Source: Acholoe squamosa (Eukaryota; Annelida; Polychaeta; Phyllodocida; Polynoidae). From it: 64,000 nucleotides of DNA. The notes beneath the pieces were generated by a model. That model made no database searches. It was not told where the DNA came from and was given only the letters and a program-made list of their open reading frames with translations. Positions 40,801-44,924 of the stretch are shown here, one piece after another; within the stretch, counting starts at the first letter, position 1; each line of letters opens with the position of its first letter. Both the position numbers and the translations under genes were made by a program. The stretch is taken from positions 24,340,854 through 24,404,853 of the forward strand of contig OX439036.1 of NCBI GenBank assembly GCA_949317995.1, read 5' to 3'.

Positions 40801-41206
40801 TTTGTAACTCACCCAGACTCCAGTCACCATGAGGTTTGGAGCCTTGCTCAATTATGCATATCTGTATACAAAGTTCTTAATCTTAGCACACATTTAGATA
40901 ATTATAATGGGCATCACAATATTGGCTTACTGTTTGAAGAAATGCAGGTTCATTTTTTCTCAAATCTTGCAAAGTTTTTTCTTGCTCACGGCACCGAACG
41001 TCCTCGGCATCTCGCCGACTGAGGTGGTGACGAAGTGACCTTTTCTTGATATTCCTAGCAATATTCGCGTTAACATCTTGTTTCATGCGAGTATGGTGAA
41101 CTTGGGATTCAATTCGTTCCCGCACATTACCGTCTACAGCGTTCCATAAAAGACATAAGGCAGATAAAGTCAGCAGAAAACTTAAGTGCTTCCTTAATGT
41201 CGCCAT
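16853..41206 (-). CDS. SORT1: sortilin-like VPS10-domain sorting receptor, complete, 24 coding exons
   Basis: This is a type I membrane receptor that sorts cargo between Golgi, surface and endosomes. I joined 24 GT-AG exons (positions in separate entries) into one open frame of 886 codons plus stop; human sortilin is about 830. Order: signal peptide (residues 1-26); propeptide ending at dibasic SRR near 71; ten-bladed VPS10 propeller (about 95-590) with Asp-box motifs such as SQDGGFTW, STDFGETW, STDEGKTW, TFDRGASW, TSDGGYTW and STDEGRCW; the cysteine-rich 10CC module (about 590-745); one membrane span (about 765-786); and a tail of about 100 residues, roughly twice the human length. The tail holds YSSL and KYSV tyrosine signals and ends in an acidic HDDSDVDMLD stretch, matching the GGA-binding DxxLL position of sortilin. 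The start ATG has a good context (AAGATGGCG). Intron 1 (5.76 kb) and intron 14 (3.5 kb) are swollen by mobile elements. The family is certain; strict SORT1 orthology is inferred. Confidence 0.95.
17167..17316 (-). CDS. SORT1: sortilin-like exon 23: cytoplasmic tail
   Basis: 150 bp, phase 0 to 0. A Gly/Thr/Ser-rich linker, then KYSVQPHLKNYHDDSDV. The end matches the GYHDDSDEDLLE terminus of vertebrate sortilin. Donor GTAAAT. Confidence 0.9.
18772..18883 (-). CDS. SORT1: sortilin-like exon 22: cytoplasmic tail
   Basis: 112 bp, phase 2 to 0. The tail includes FAYSSL (a YxxPhi endocytic signal) and an acidic stretch ending EDALL that resembles a dileucine signal. Acceptor CTCTCGCAG, donor GTATGT. 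Confidence 0.88.
19192..19394. mobile_element. decayed MITE of the CGTATAAGACGC family
   Basis: The ends (CTGTATATCCTCGCGTATAG and, inverted, CGTAAATCCTTACGTATAGG) and several internal TATAGGACGCACC words match the better copies at 26020, 32256 and 35911. It lies in sortilin intron 21. Confidence 0.65.
19762..19889 (-). CDS. SORT1: sortilin-like exon 21: membrane span
   Basis: 128 bp, phase 0 to 2. The hydrophobic run VAVVMLVLLIALVATVYFV is followed by a basic stop-transfer RKYNLLRR. Acceptor TTTGCAG, donor GTGAGT. Confidence 0.95.
20647..20736. mobile_element. 90-bp hAT-like foldback MITE
   Basis: The termini GGGTTGCCAACTCTCACGCA and the complementary right end make most of the element a hairpin. 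It is flanked by AGCACACA (20639-20646) and AGCACATA (20737-20744), an 8-bp target duplication with one mismatch, as expected for hAT elements. It lies in a sortilin intron. Confidence 0.65.
21219..21239 (-). CDS. SORT1: candidate 21-nt microexon in the juxtamembrane stalk
   Basis: A 21-bp segment is bounded by CTTTTTTTCAG and GTAACT and encodes DVLYFDQ. It is in frame between exon 19 and the membrane-span exon (both boundaries phase 0), so it can be included or skipped without changing frame. Size and signals fit an alternative microexon, but without transcripts a chance match is possible. Confidence 0.6.
21585..21665 (-). repeat. SINE-like retroposon fragment with (ACTA)n tail
   Basis: Read on the - strand, a GTGCCGTAAAACACTAACTA junction leads into repeated ACTA units. 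This parallels the GGCATTAAAC...ACTCACTC junction of the retroposons at 11835 and 25169, so it looks like a related family. Confidence 0.5.
22465..22585 (-). CDS. SORT1: sortilin-like exon 19 (10CC end)
   Basis: 121 bp, phase 2 to 0. GYRKVPGDKCVGGF is the family signature near the module end. The exon closes with VHCKNSKDLIIKELQK. Donor GTAAGA. Confidence 0.95.
22921..23161. mobile_element. PIF/Harbinger-like MITE (GGCCAC family), 241 bp
   Basis: TIRs start GGCCACACCAAAAAAATAAG and include GTCTACGGATTT. TAA flanks both ends (22918-22920 and 23162-23164). It lies in sortilin intron 18. Confidence 0.8.
23210..23335 (-). CDS. SORT1: sortilin-like exon 18 (10CC)
   Basis: 126 bp, phase 2 to 2. 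It completes DYDCEYGYRR and encodes the following two cysteines (VCIED, DICRLGHEEE). Acceptor has a T-rich tract; donor GTAAGT. Confidence 0.93.
23552..23626 (-). CDS. SORT1: sortilin-like exon 17 (10CC)
   Basis: 75 bp, phase 2 to 2. CANGYNYEVTKTEQICMCKV with closely spaced cysteines, as in 10CC of sortilin. Donor GTGAGT. Confidence 0.93.
23769..23889 (-). CDS. SORT1: sortilin-like exon 16 (10CC start)
   Basis: 121 bp, phase 1 to 2. DYENWVAHS followed by SGCLLGRKE-type sequence and the MRRLRKDSLC turn matches the beginning of the 10CC module. Acceptor TTGTTACAG, donor GTAAAT. Confidence 0.93.
24258..24531 (-). CDS. SORT1: sortilin-like exon 15
   Basis: 274 bp, phase 0 to 1, the largest internal exon. 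It contains IADHGGLLVAIP, the last Asp-box STDEGRCW, VVTGLLTEPG and SIGIWGFG, the conserved end of the propeller. It stops at the first 10CC cysteine. Confidence 0.96.
25005..25547. repeat. tandem repeat, about 160-bp unit, split by a retroposon
   Basis: Two copies and part of a third contain GTGCATCATGCCAGGC...GCATGATGCAC...ATGGTTGCTGAGATA. The junction after the first copy is interrupted by the retroposon at 25169-25344. Confidence 0.8.
25169..25344 (-). mobile_element. (ACTC)-tail SINE-like retroposon with target duplication
   Basis: A near full-length copy of the element at 11835-12002, on the opposite strand. An 11-bp direct repeat GGTTGCTGAGA flanks it (25158-25168 and 25345-25355). 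The uninterrupted site is visible in the next tandem copy near 25510, as GGTTGCTGAGATAAAGTGCA. Confidence 0.85.
25546..25980. repeat. tandem repeat, 162-bp unit, about 2.7 copies
   Basis: CACAAACTATGAA recurs at 25546, 25708 and 25871, each time followed by a closely similar 150 bp that includes TCTTGACATGATGCCTACTT. The third copy is truncated. Confidence 0.9.
26020..26262. mobile_element. MITE of the CGTATAAGACGC family
   Basis: The ends are CTGTAATCTCCCACGTATAA and its complement, flanked by TA (26018-26019 and 26263-26264). Internal words repeat CGTATAAGACGCACC. It has no coding capacity and is nested in the element at 24798-27548. Confidence 0.85.
26926..27008 (-). repeat. tRNA-derived SINE-like or tRNA-pseudogene sequence
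   Basis: On the - strand, TAGCTCAGGCGGGAGAGC matches a pol III A box with D arm, and GGATCGATCC about 35 bases later resembles a B box. T-runs follow at about 26,905-26,925. The acceptor stem does not pair, so it is not a functional tRNA. Confidence 0.55.
28062..28138 (-). CDS. SORT1: sortilin-like exon 14
   Basis: 77 bp, phase 1 to 0. PPDVFVTSDGGYTWTK, an Asp-box blade. Followed by a 3.5-kb intron that contains the nested TIR element at 24798-27548. Confidence 0.93.
28383..28485 (-). CDS. SORT1: sortilin-like exon 13
   Basis: 103 bp, phase 0 to 1. CFLQIHGSYSQ and ENAVGLIIVHG match the family's CSLHIHASYS and PNAVGIVIAHG. Donor GTAAAT. Confidence 0.92.
28754..28894 (-). CDS. SORT1: sortilin-like exon 12
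   Basis: 141 bp, phase 0 to 0. MRGVYLASQIENDKSIHTMI leads to Asp-box TFDRGASW and a cysteine near the exon end. Donor GTAAGC. Confidence 0.93.
29121..29230 (-). CDS. SORT1: sortilin-like exon 11
   Basis: 110 bp, phase 1 to 0. GTLYTSDSSGIIFSESLQRH corresponds to the [20 protein letters not shown] blade of sortilin. Donor GTAAAG. Confidence 0.93.
29510..29570 (-). CDS. SORT1: sortilin-like exon 10
   Basis: 61 bp, phase 0 to 1. FYSILDMSEGMIFMHVD matches the family signature FYSILAANDDMVFMHVD. Donor GTGGGC is a weak but legal GT. Confidence 0.93.
29854..29940 (-). CDS. SORT1: sortilin-like exon 9
   Basis: 87 bp, phase 0 to 0. Asp-box EVSTDEGKTWNEVQLPSI. Acceptor TTAATTAG, donor GTGAGT. Confidence 0.93.
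30060..30215. repeat. fragment related to the CGTATAAGACGC MITEs
   Basis: Contains GTGCGTCTTATACATGAAG and further CTTATA words but no clear second terminus. It lies in sortilin intron 8. Confidence 0.35.
30350..30471 (-). CDS. SORT1: sortilin-like exon 8
   Basis: 122 bp, phase 1 to 0. Asp-box RSTDFGETW, then VYTFGSQGKFLFASI, which matches the strongly conserved YSFGLGGRFLFASV of sortilin. Confidence 0.95.
30663..30882. mobile_element. variant MITE related to the CGTATAAGACGC family
   Basis: The inverted ends are CCGTAAATTCTCTCATATAA and its complement, preceded by TA. The interior has GCGGCTTATA and GCAGCTTATA words. The CCGTAA start links it to the copies at 32256 and 35911. Confidence 0.65.
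30980..31041 (-). CDS. SORT1: sortilin-like exon 7
   Basis: 62 bp, phase 2 to 1. It continues the KWG turn and encodes PILYTVVND, aligned with the family's TIFFTTY strand. Donor GTAGGT. Confidence 0.88.
31223..31293 (-). CDS. SORT1: sortilin-like exon 6
   Basis: 71 bp, phase 0 to 2. Encodes LYISQDGGFTWKLI, a textbook Asp-box. Acceptor GTTGCAG, donor GTGAGT. Confidence 0.93.
31555..31731 (-). CDS. SORT1: sortilin-like exon 5
   Basis: 177 bp, phase 0 to 0, 59 residues. Contains the Asp-box ITQDGGDSF and the strand KQTITFYPDKKHPNVLIAQT. Donor GTAAGA. Confidence 0.92.
32120..32222 (-). CDS. SORT1: sortilin-like exon 4
   Basis: 103 bp, phase 2 to 0. It carries the first Asp-box-like turn, SHDDGFHF, followed by the KINERVNNAQIYK strand. 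Acceptor TCTCTGCAG, donor GTATGT. Confidence 0.9.
32256..32488. mobile_element. MITE of the CGTATAAGACGC family
   Basis: The ends are CCGTATTCTCCCGCGTAGAA and CCGTAATCTCCCACGTATAA (inverted), with flanking TA at 32254-32255 and 32489-32490. It lies in sortilin intron 4, 34 bp from exon 4. Confidence 0.85.
32868..32899. repeat. C-tract and (CA)n microsatellite
   Basis: A run of C followed by CA repeats inside sortilin intron 3. Confidence 0.9.
33884..34375 (+). CDS. intron-nested ORF with an N-terminal zinc-knuckle-like motif, unrecognised
   Basis: This ORF lies inside sortilin intron 3, on the opposite strand. ATG at 33884 has a near-ideal context (CACCATGG) and opens a 163-codon frame. Residues 5-22 hold C-x2-C-x10-C-x2-C (CTEC ... 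CPMC), spacing suited to binding one zinc ion. The rest is polar, rich in Gly, Asp, Gln and Ser, with no membrane segment. A second, out-of-phase frame continues at 34392-34682 and contains two copies of SVSAPPG in a tandem repeat of about 103 bp. ATTAAA near 34,700 could end the transcript. It could be a small nested gene, a retrocopy, or the ORF1 remnant of a retroelement. I do not recognise the family. Confidence 0.45.
   Translation: MVVTCTECNHRYHGNRMICPMCKAAKPKLISGDQMVGTDLQAHAGTKPPQHDDHGAGRSVQLDDSGSTDQVSYGSRIGDEHMASGAKLPANILVFSERGAAGEAQAKVGNIQDDGTGLPVSAIATSTSLSSLNSTNMTNNLPPGPLNAQENQSLTHGNQTGTQ
34392..34682 (+). pseudogene. possible frameshifted continuation of the nested zinc-knuckle ORF
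   Basis: An open frame in a different phase starts 17 bases after the stop of 33884-34375. It contains a roughly 103-bp direct repeat whose translation repeats SVSAPPG. The open repeat suggests former coding sequence, but either frame could be accidental. Confidence 0.25.
34853..34917 (-). CDS. SORT1: sortilin-like exon 3
   Basis: 65 bp, phase 0 to 2. It encodes the first propeller strand (KLLVVTTEEYGIF) after the WVGENTG turn. Acceptor TTCCTACAG, donor GTGAGT. Confidence 0.88.
35109..35171 (-). CDS. SORT1: sortilin-like exon 2
   Basis: 63 bp, phase 0 to 0. It encodes the start of the propeller, with IAIAWVGENTG matching the family's SLSWVGDSTG. Acceptor TTTTCAG, donor GTGAGT. Confidence 0.9.
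35598..35881. mobile_element. PIF/Harbinger-like MITE (GGCCAC family), 284 bp
   Basis: The TIRs start GGCCACCCTTTAAAATATTT and GGCCATCCTTAAAAATATGT (inverted) and share TTCCTGTCCAGAGG. TTA is duplicated at 35595-35597 and 35882-35884. It lies in sortilin intron 1, only 29 bp before another MITE. Confidence 0.83.
35911..36202. mobile_element. MITE of the CGTATAAGACGC family, best-preserved copy
   Basis: Inverted ends start CCGTAATCTCCCGCGTATAA, with TA on both sides (35909-35910 and 36203-36204). The middle differs from the other copies, so only the ends are conserved. It lies in sortilin intron 1. Confidence 0.88.
36203..37849. other. sortilin intron 1, no feature recognised
   Basis: Part of the 5.76-kb first intron. 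A GC-richer patch at about 36,950-37,270 has open frames on both strands without recognisable domains. I see no further element ends. Confidence 0.5.
37850..38312. mobile_element. diverged PIF/Harbinger-like MITE (GGGAGTGGTCA family)
   Basis: The left end GGGAGTGGTCATTAAAAAGT and the right end near TAAGTAACCACTTTG match the 8495 family. The flanks TGA and TTA suggest a decayed three-base duplication. The interior includes C/G homopolymers, as in the other copies. Confidence 0.55.
38332..38976. mobile_element. TIR element with GGACAG-word ends and internal 75-bp tandem repeats
   Basis: The left end (GGGACAGTTGGACAGATCGG, then repeated TTCGACAG words) is mirrored at the right end by CTGTCCAATTGTCCTGTCG and GTCCGTTTCCC. 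Between them, TGTCAAGTCCAACCTGTC recurs with 75-bp spacing at about 38571, 38646 and 38721, and again at 38872. No coding capacity. It lies in sortilin intron 1. Confidence 0.65.
38977..40930. other. sortilin intron 1, no feature recognised
   Basis: AT-rich intronic sequence without element ends or coding signals that I can support. Confidence 0.5.
40931..41206 (-). CDS. SORT1: sortilin-like exon 1: signal peptide and propeptide
   Basis: Encodes residues 1-92, phase 0 at the donor (ACA|GTAAGC). The signal peptide core is LSFLLTLSALCLLW. The basic propeptide has RSLR and LSRR sites before DAEDVRC, matching the furin-type cleavage point of sortilin. An upstream in-frame GTG is ignored because the ATG has the Kozak match. 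Confidence 0.92.
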
Positions 41207-41311
41207 CTTGACAGCTCCACAGTTGTCATGCACTCTCCAGTCATATGCTTAGGTCTCAATCTTACAAAGAGAGCTTGAGATTATCTGCTTGAAGACAGTG
41301 GTTTGTTTAGC

Positions 41312-41319
41312 TCACGTGA
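41312..41319. promoter_or_regulatory. CLEAR-like E-box upstream of the sortilin gene
   Basis: TCACGTGA, a palindromic E-box core of the TFEB/MITF CLEAR element, lies 106 bp upstream of the sortilin start codon. A CpG-richer stretch follows at about 41,340-41,410. TFEB controls lysosomal and sorting genes in animals, so the position is suggestive. Confidence 0.4.
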
Positions 41320-41807
41320 TAATGTCACAGGCTAATAGGTCCGCCAAACCGCGCACTTGCTGCGGCGGGCGTCTTGTGCCACTGCTTGGAGAGCGTAGGC
41401 AATTGGCGCCATACACGTAGCTAGGGACACGTAGGCAGGTTGAGAACTATCCTGTTTCTTGGTACGCCCTAAGAATGAATGATAATCCCTAGATCATGGT
41501 GTGTACTGAGAAAAAAAAATACACTTATTTTCTATCAAATTTCTCTTCTATTGTGTGAGGTATGAGGTACCTAAGCTGAGAACTAGGAGAAAGAAATTGC
41601 TCACTAATATGATGTTTAGTAAATCAAAGAAACGTCCCCTCCTATGCCCAATCCCAGGACTTGTATTGAGGAAGGGACAGGAAAATAAAATTCCCTGGAA
41701 GAAGGCCGCTAAATTTGTTCTACAGAAAAACCCGCTACTATAGAGGGGTAAATTACTGGAATGTCAAGTATCCCTATACCGGTAGGTGATGAACAGACTG
41801 TAAATAA

Positions 41808-41883
41808 GGCCACTCAAAATAAAATCATCACCCCCTGAAAAATATGACGAGGGCGATTTTATTTTATTTTATTTCGACTGGCC
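41808..41883. mobile_element. 76-bp PIF/Harbinger-like MITE (GGCCAC family)
   Basis: GGCCACTCAAAATAAAAT at the left is mirrored by ATTTTATTTCGACTGGCC at the right, with TAA on both sides (41805-41807 and 41884-41886). It is very short but has the same termini and target size as 22921 and 35598. It lies upstream of the sortilin gene. Confidence 0.65.
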
Positions 41884-43350
41884 TAAAGAACAATTCAAAA
41901 CTAAATTGAGCAAGAAGCTATATAGGTTCACATTTAAAATGATATGTAATGAAGCTTCTGAAAGCAAGAAGAGCACTTTGAGACAGACCCCCATGATTAA
42001 ACAATCAAACTTCCTTTACACATAAATGTTCAATGCAAATGAAGTGTTTTATCTCATTTCGACGAAGAGAAAAACGCTTATGGAAATATCTTATGGCTTA
42101 TGGAGAAGAGTTACGGTTTATGGAACTTTCTTATGGACCCCAATAAGTTTGCACGGGCAACAAAACCCAGTTGTGGTAAATGAACCATCATTCTATGTCA
42201 ACCAGTGCCTAGTTCATTTTCAGAGCTTTCCAAAGGGATATAGCATGCAATGATTACATGATAGGAGCTTAGTAGAAGCAAAAGCCCATAGGCACATGTC
42301 ATCCAAACACTCATTAGGAAATTACGATCAATTAATCGAGCCTTGAGACCAATTGATTCTGAATAAGTCAATTACAGAATTTTTCAACTAATATTTTGGT
42401 CGACAAAATGATAAAAAAAAAAGTAGTGAAGCCCCATAATCACAAGGGAGAGCTCATAATTATGTTATGAACAGGAGCAACTTTAAAAAAATCTAGATCT
42501 AGTCTAATAGAATAAACACAGTCTGGCACCCTGGATTAAACATAGATCAATGCAGGTTCACCTAGTCCATCATTTGGAGAATCACCCTGCTTAGTAAGGA
42601 ATTTGGGAAATAGCCCCATCTGGCCTCTATAGATCAGGTGAAGCATTATTGGTATGTGGGACTCAGAACACTACAGGATGAACGCAGCCTGGGAATGGGG
42701 TTTATGGATATTAATTAAGCGGCTTTTTGACCTGGAGTATACCAAACGTTTTGCATGTTCCTTAATCAGTGTGCGTGAAGCATCCCATTTGGATGAAGCA
42801 AATATATGGTAACTAATTGAAATAAAAATTCTGGAGGCATTCATCCGTTAGGAAACAATTGATTCATCCAGTTCAGTGGTGCCACCACTAGATGGTAGTG
42901 GTCCATGGTAGTGAGAGCTTTGGGATGTGGTCGACACTTTACTACAGCCGGTATACAGTCCACTCACTTTTATCTCCAAATACCGTGTGTCAGCCCCCCC
43001 CCCCACATCCTAACACACACACCCTACTTTGAATGCTCATCACACCCAGCATACAATCCATGAGATACTCTGTATTCTATTTTGTACGTTAAGACTCGTC
43101 ATTAATCTGCACTGTGCTATAGGAAATATTATTTTTAAAACCATTTTCAGCTATGTTATTGTGTTTGATAATTTGATGGATATATTTCGTCAACGTATCC
43201 AACCATTCATGGCAAAAAAATGGAAAATCAACAAAAAAAAGAACAACATCAGGCTTTTCTGATTTTGAAATGCCCCTTCTCCTAATGGATTTATACATGT
43301 AATACAACCTAAAAGAAATGAGATTTTCCACAATTAGTGTAATTCAAAGT
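41884..43350. other. intergenic between the sortilin and nicotinic receptor genes
   Basis: No coding or RNA gene is recognised. It contains a short C-run near 42,997. Small open frames show no family features. Confidence 0.5.
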
Positions 43351-43356
43351 TTTATT
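43351..43356 (-). terminator. candidate polyadenylation signal of the nicotinic receptor gene
   Basis: AATAAA on the - strand, about 1.08 kb after the receptor stop codon. A plausible but unproven 3' end. Confidence 0.3.
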
Positions 43357-43776
43357 CAATAAAGAATTTGATTCACGAGCGTTGTTAAATGATATCTATC
43401 ATCATGTCAATAAAAGAAACCCATAGCTGCAGTCCTGGCAGTGGCAACATACAGCACCACGTATAATTATTGAGCAACAAGGATAAAGTACACTTTATAT
43501 GATCACAAAACCAGATACTGGCAATCACAAGAACGGAATACAGGATTATGAGTAATCACTGCTTTAATGTACTCCATTGCCTCCTCGCCAAACAGTTCAA
43601 AAGGGTTAATGAAGGAAGAATAGTATGAAAACCTATCTCATATGGGTGGGCACAGTCAAAACAAAAGACTGAACATCAGCCAAATAGGTGCTTTATAGGA
43701 CTCACGTTTCACATGTGAGGTGGGTCACTGCTTATATATAAAATACATACGCAGAGCTATACGTAAACTGTGTTGT

Positions 43777-43778
<2 letters not shown>

Positions 43779-43834
<56 letters not shown>
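43779..43834. repeat. (TA)n microsatellite
   Basis: A pure TA run of about 56 bp, within the presumed 3' UTR or flank of the receptor gene. Confidence 0.97.
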
Positions 43835-43838
<4 letters not shown>

Positions 43839-44432
43839 TGGTCTGTATAGGGTTAAACACTTAAAAGCAATATAGCTTGTGATAATGATTTTATCTAGAT
43901 TTATATCGAAGTAGATCTCGGGGGGTACTGATGGGTAGAATAGGTATTATAATTGTACAGACCAACTGGCAAGATTCATTTTCAGATATGATGAGAGGAA
44001 AACGTATATACATAATAGCTAACAATGACCGTCGCCAGTGGCACATGGTTATACAGTGTGAACAATCCATTATATTTTTGGTTTACACATCTATATTTTC
44101 ACACAGAACCCCGCTTAGGCATATAGACTCAGCTGAGCGGAAAGGAACATTGCTTCAGATAATTTTCATCAAGATGACTACTCCCCAAAAATATTAACCG
44201 GTGATCTTCCAAGCCTTAAAAAAAGATGCATACATCTCCAACGATATGTGTATACTAACATCAAGAACATGCTCACTGCTTATAGGTCCACTGTACATTC
44301 TTCCACTCACAACCGATACGATTTCCAAGGAGTAAATCCATATTTTAATCATTCAGAAACGACTCACACATTATGATAAATTATACGCTCATTCAGACAC
44401 GTACATACAGCACCACACGTGTGTATACTTGA

Positions 44433-44924
44433 TTATGACGAGTCTGGCCATGGGAAAAGGAACACCAAAGTAGCAATGATGACAATAAGATACAGTACAA
44501 AGAAGAGCCTGTCCATGACAACAGCCACGTTCCTCCATTGTCCCTTCAAAATGCGCATATTTGGATCCCTCTCTGTTGGATCCTCCCCAGGTGCTCCCCC
44601 TGACCCCATCCTGGACACCAGAGTCTCCATTCTGCTCAGCTTCTGGTCCATTTGTACAACTGAGTCACTCACCCCATTAGAGCTGCTCGCTCCACCAGTA
44701 TCCATTGGGGGTACAGGATAGGAGTACATATTGTGGGACAGGGGCTGGGCATTGACAAAGGCAGAGGCATTGGCTGCAGCTAAAGCAGTGTCCTCTGCAG
44801 GATCGTGATGGTGGCGGGTCCTGTCCCGGAAGTCCCGGTTACCGCCTATGTGTGGACGTGTCCTGAAGACACCGGAAACCCGGCTGTGCAGCAGCAGTGG
44901 GTATGCCAGGATGTCGATGAAAAT
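44433..44924 (-). CDS. nicotinic receptor-like terminal exon: cytoplasmic loop and M4
   Basis: 492 bp including TAA. IFIDILAYPLLLHSRV continues the post-M3 helix. A loop of about 100 residues, with a poly-His spot (RHHHD) and Ala/Ser runs, leads to an amphipathic helix and M4. The protein ends PWPDSS. Confidence 0.93.
   Translation of the reverse strand: MFIDILAYPLLLHSRVSGVFRTRPHIGGNRDFRDRTRHHHDPAEDTALAAANASAFVNAQPLSHNMYSYPVPPMDTGGASSSNGVSDSVVQMDQKLSRMETLVSRMGSGGAPGEDPTERDPNMRILKGQWRNVAVVMDRLFFVLYLIVIIATLVFLFPWPDSS

Noticed and set aside
40883-41233. Sortilin start at 41233 and continuation past 40931
   Set aside because: The codon at 41233 is GTG. The ATG at 41206 has the Kozak match, and the sequence after 40931 is intron (GTAAGC).
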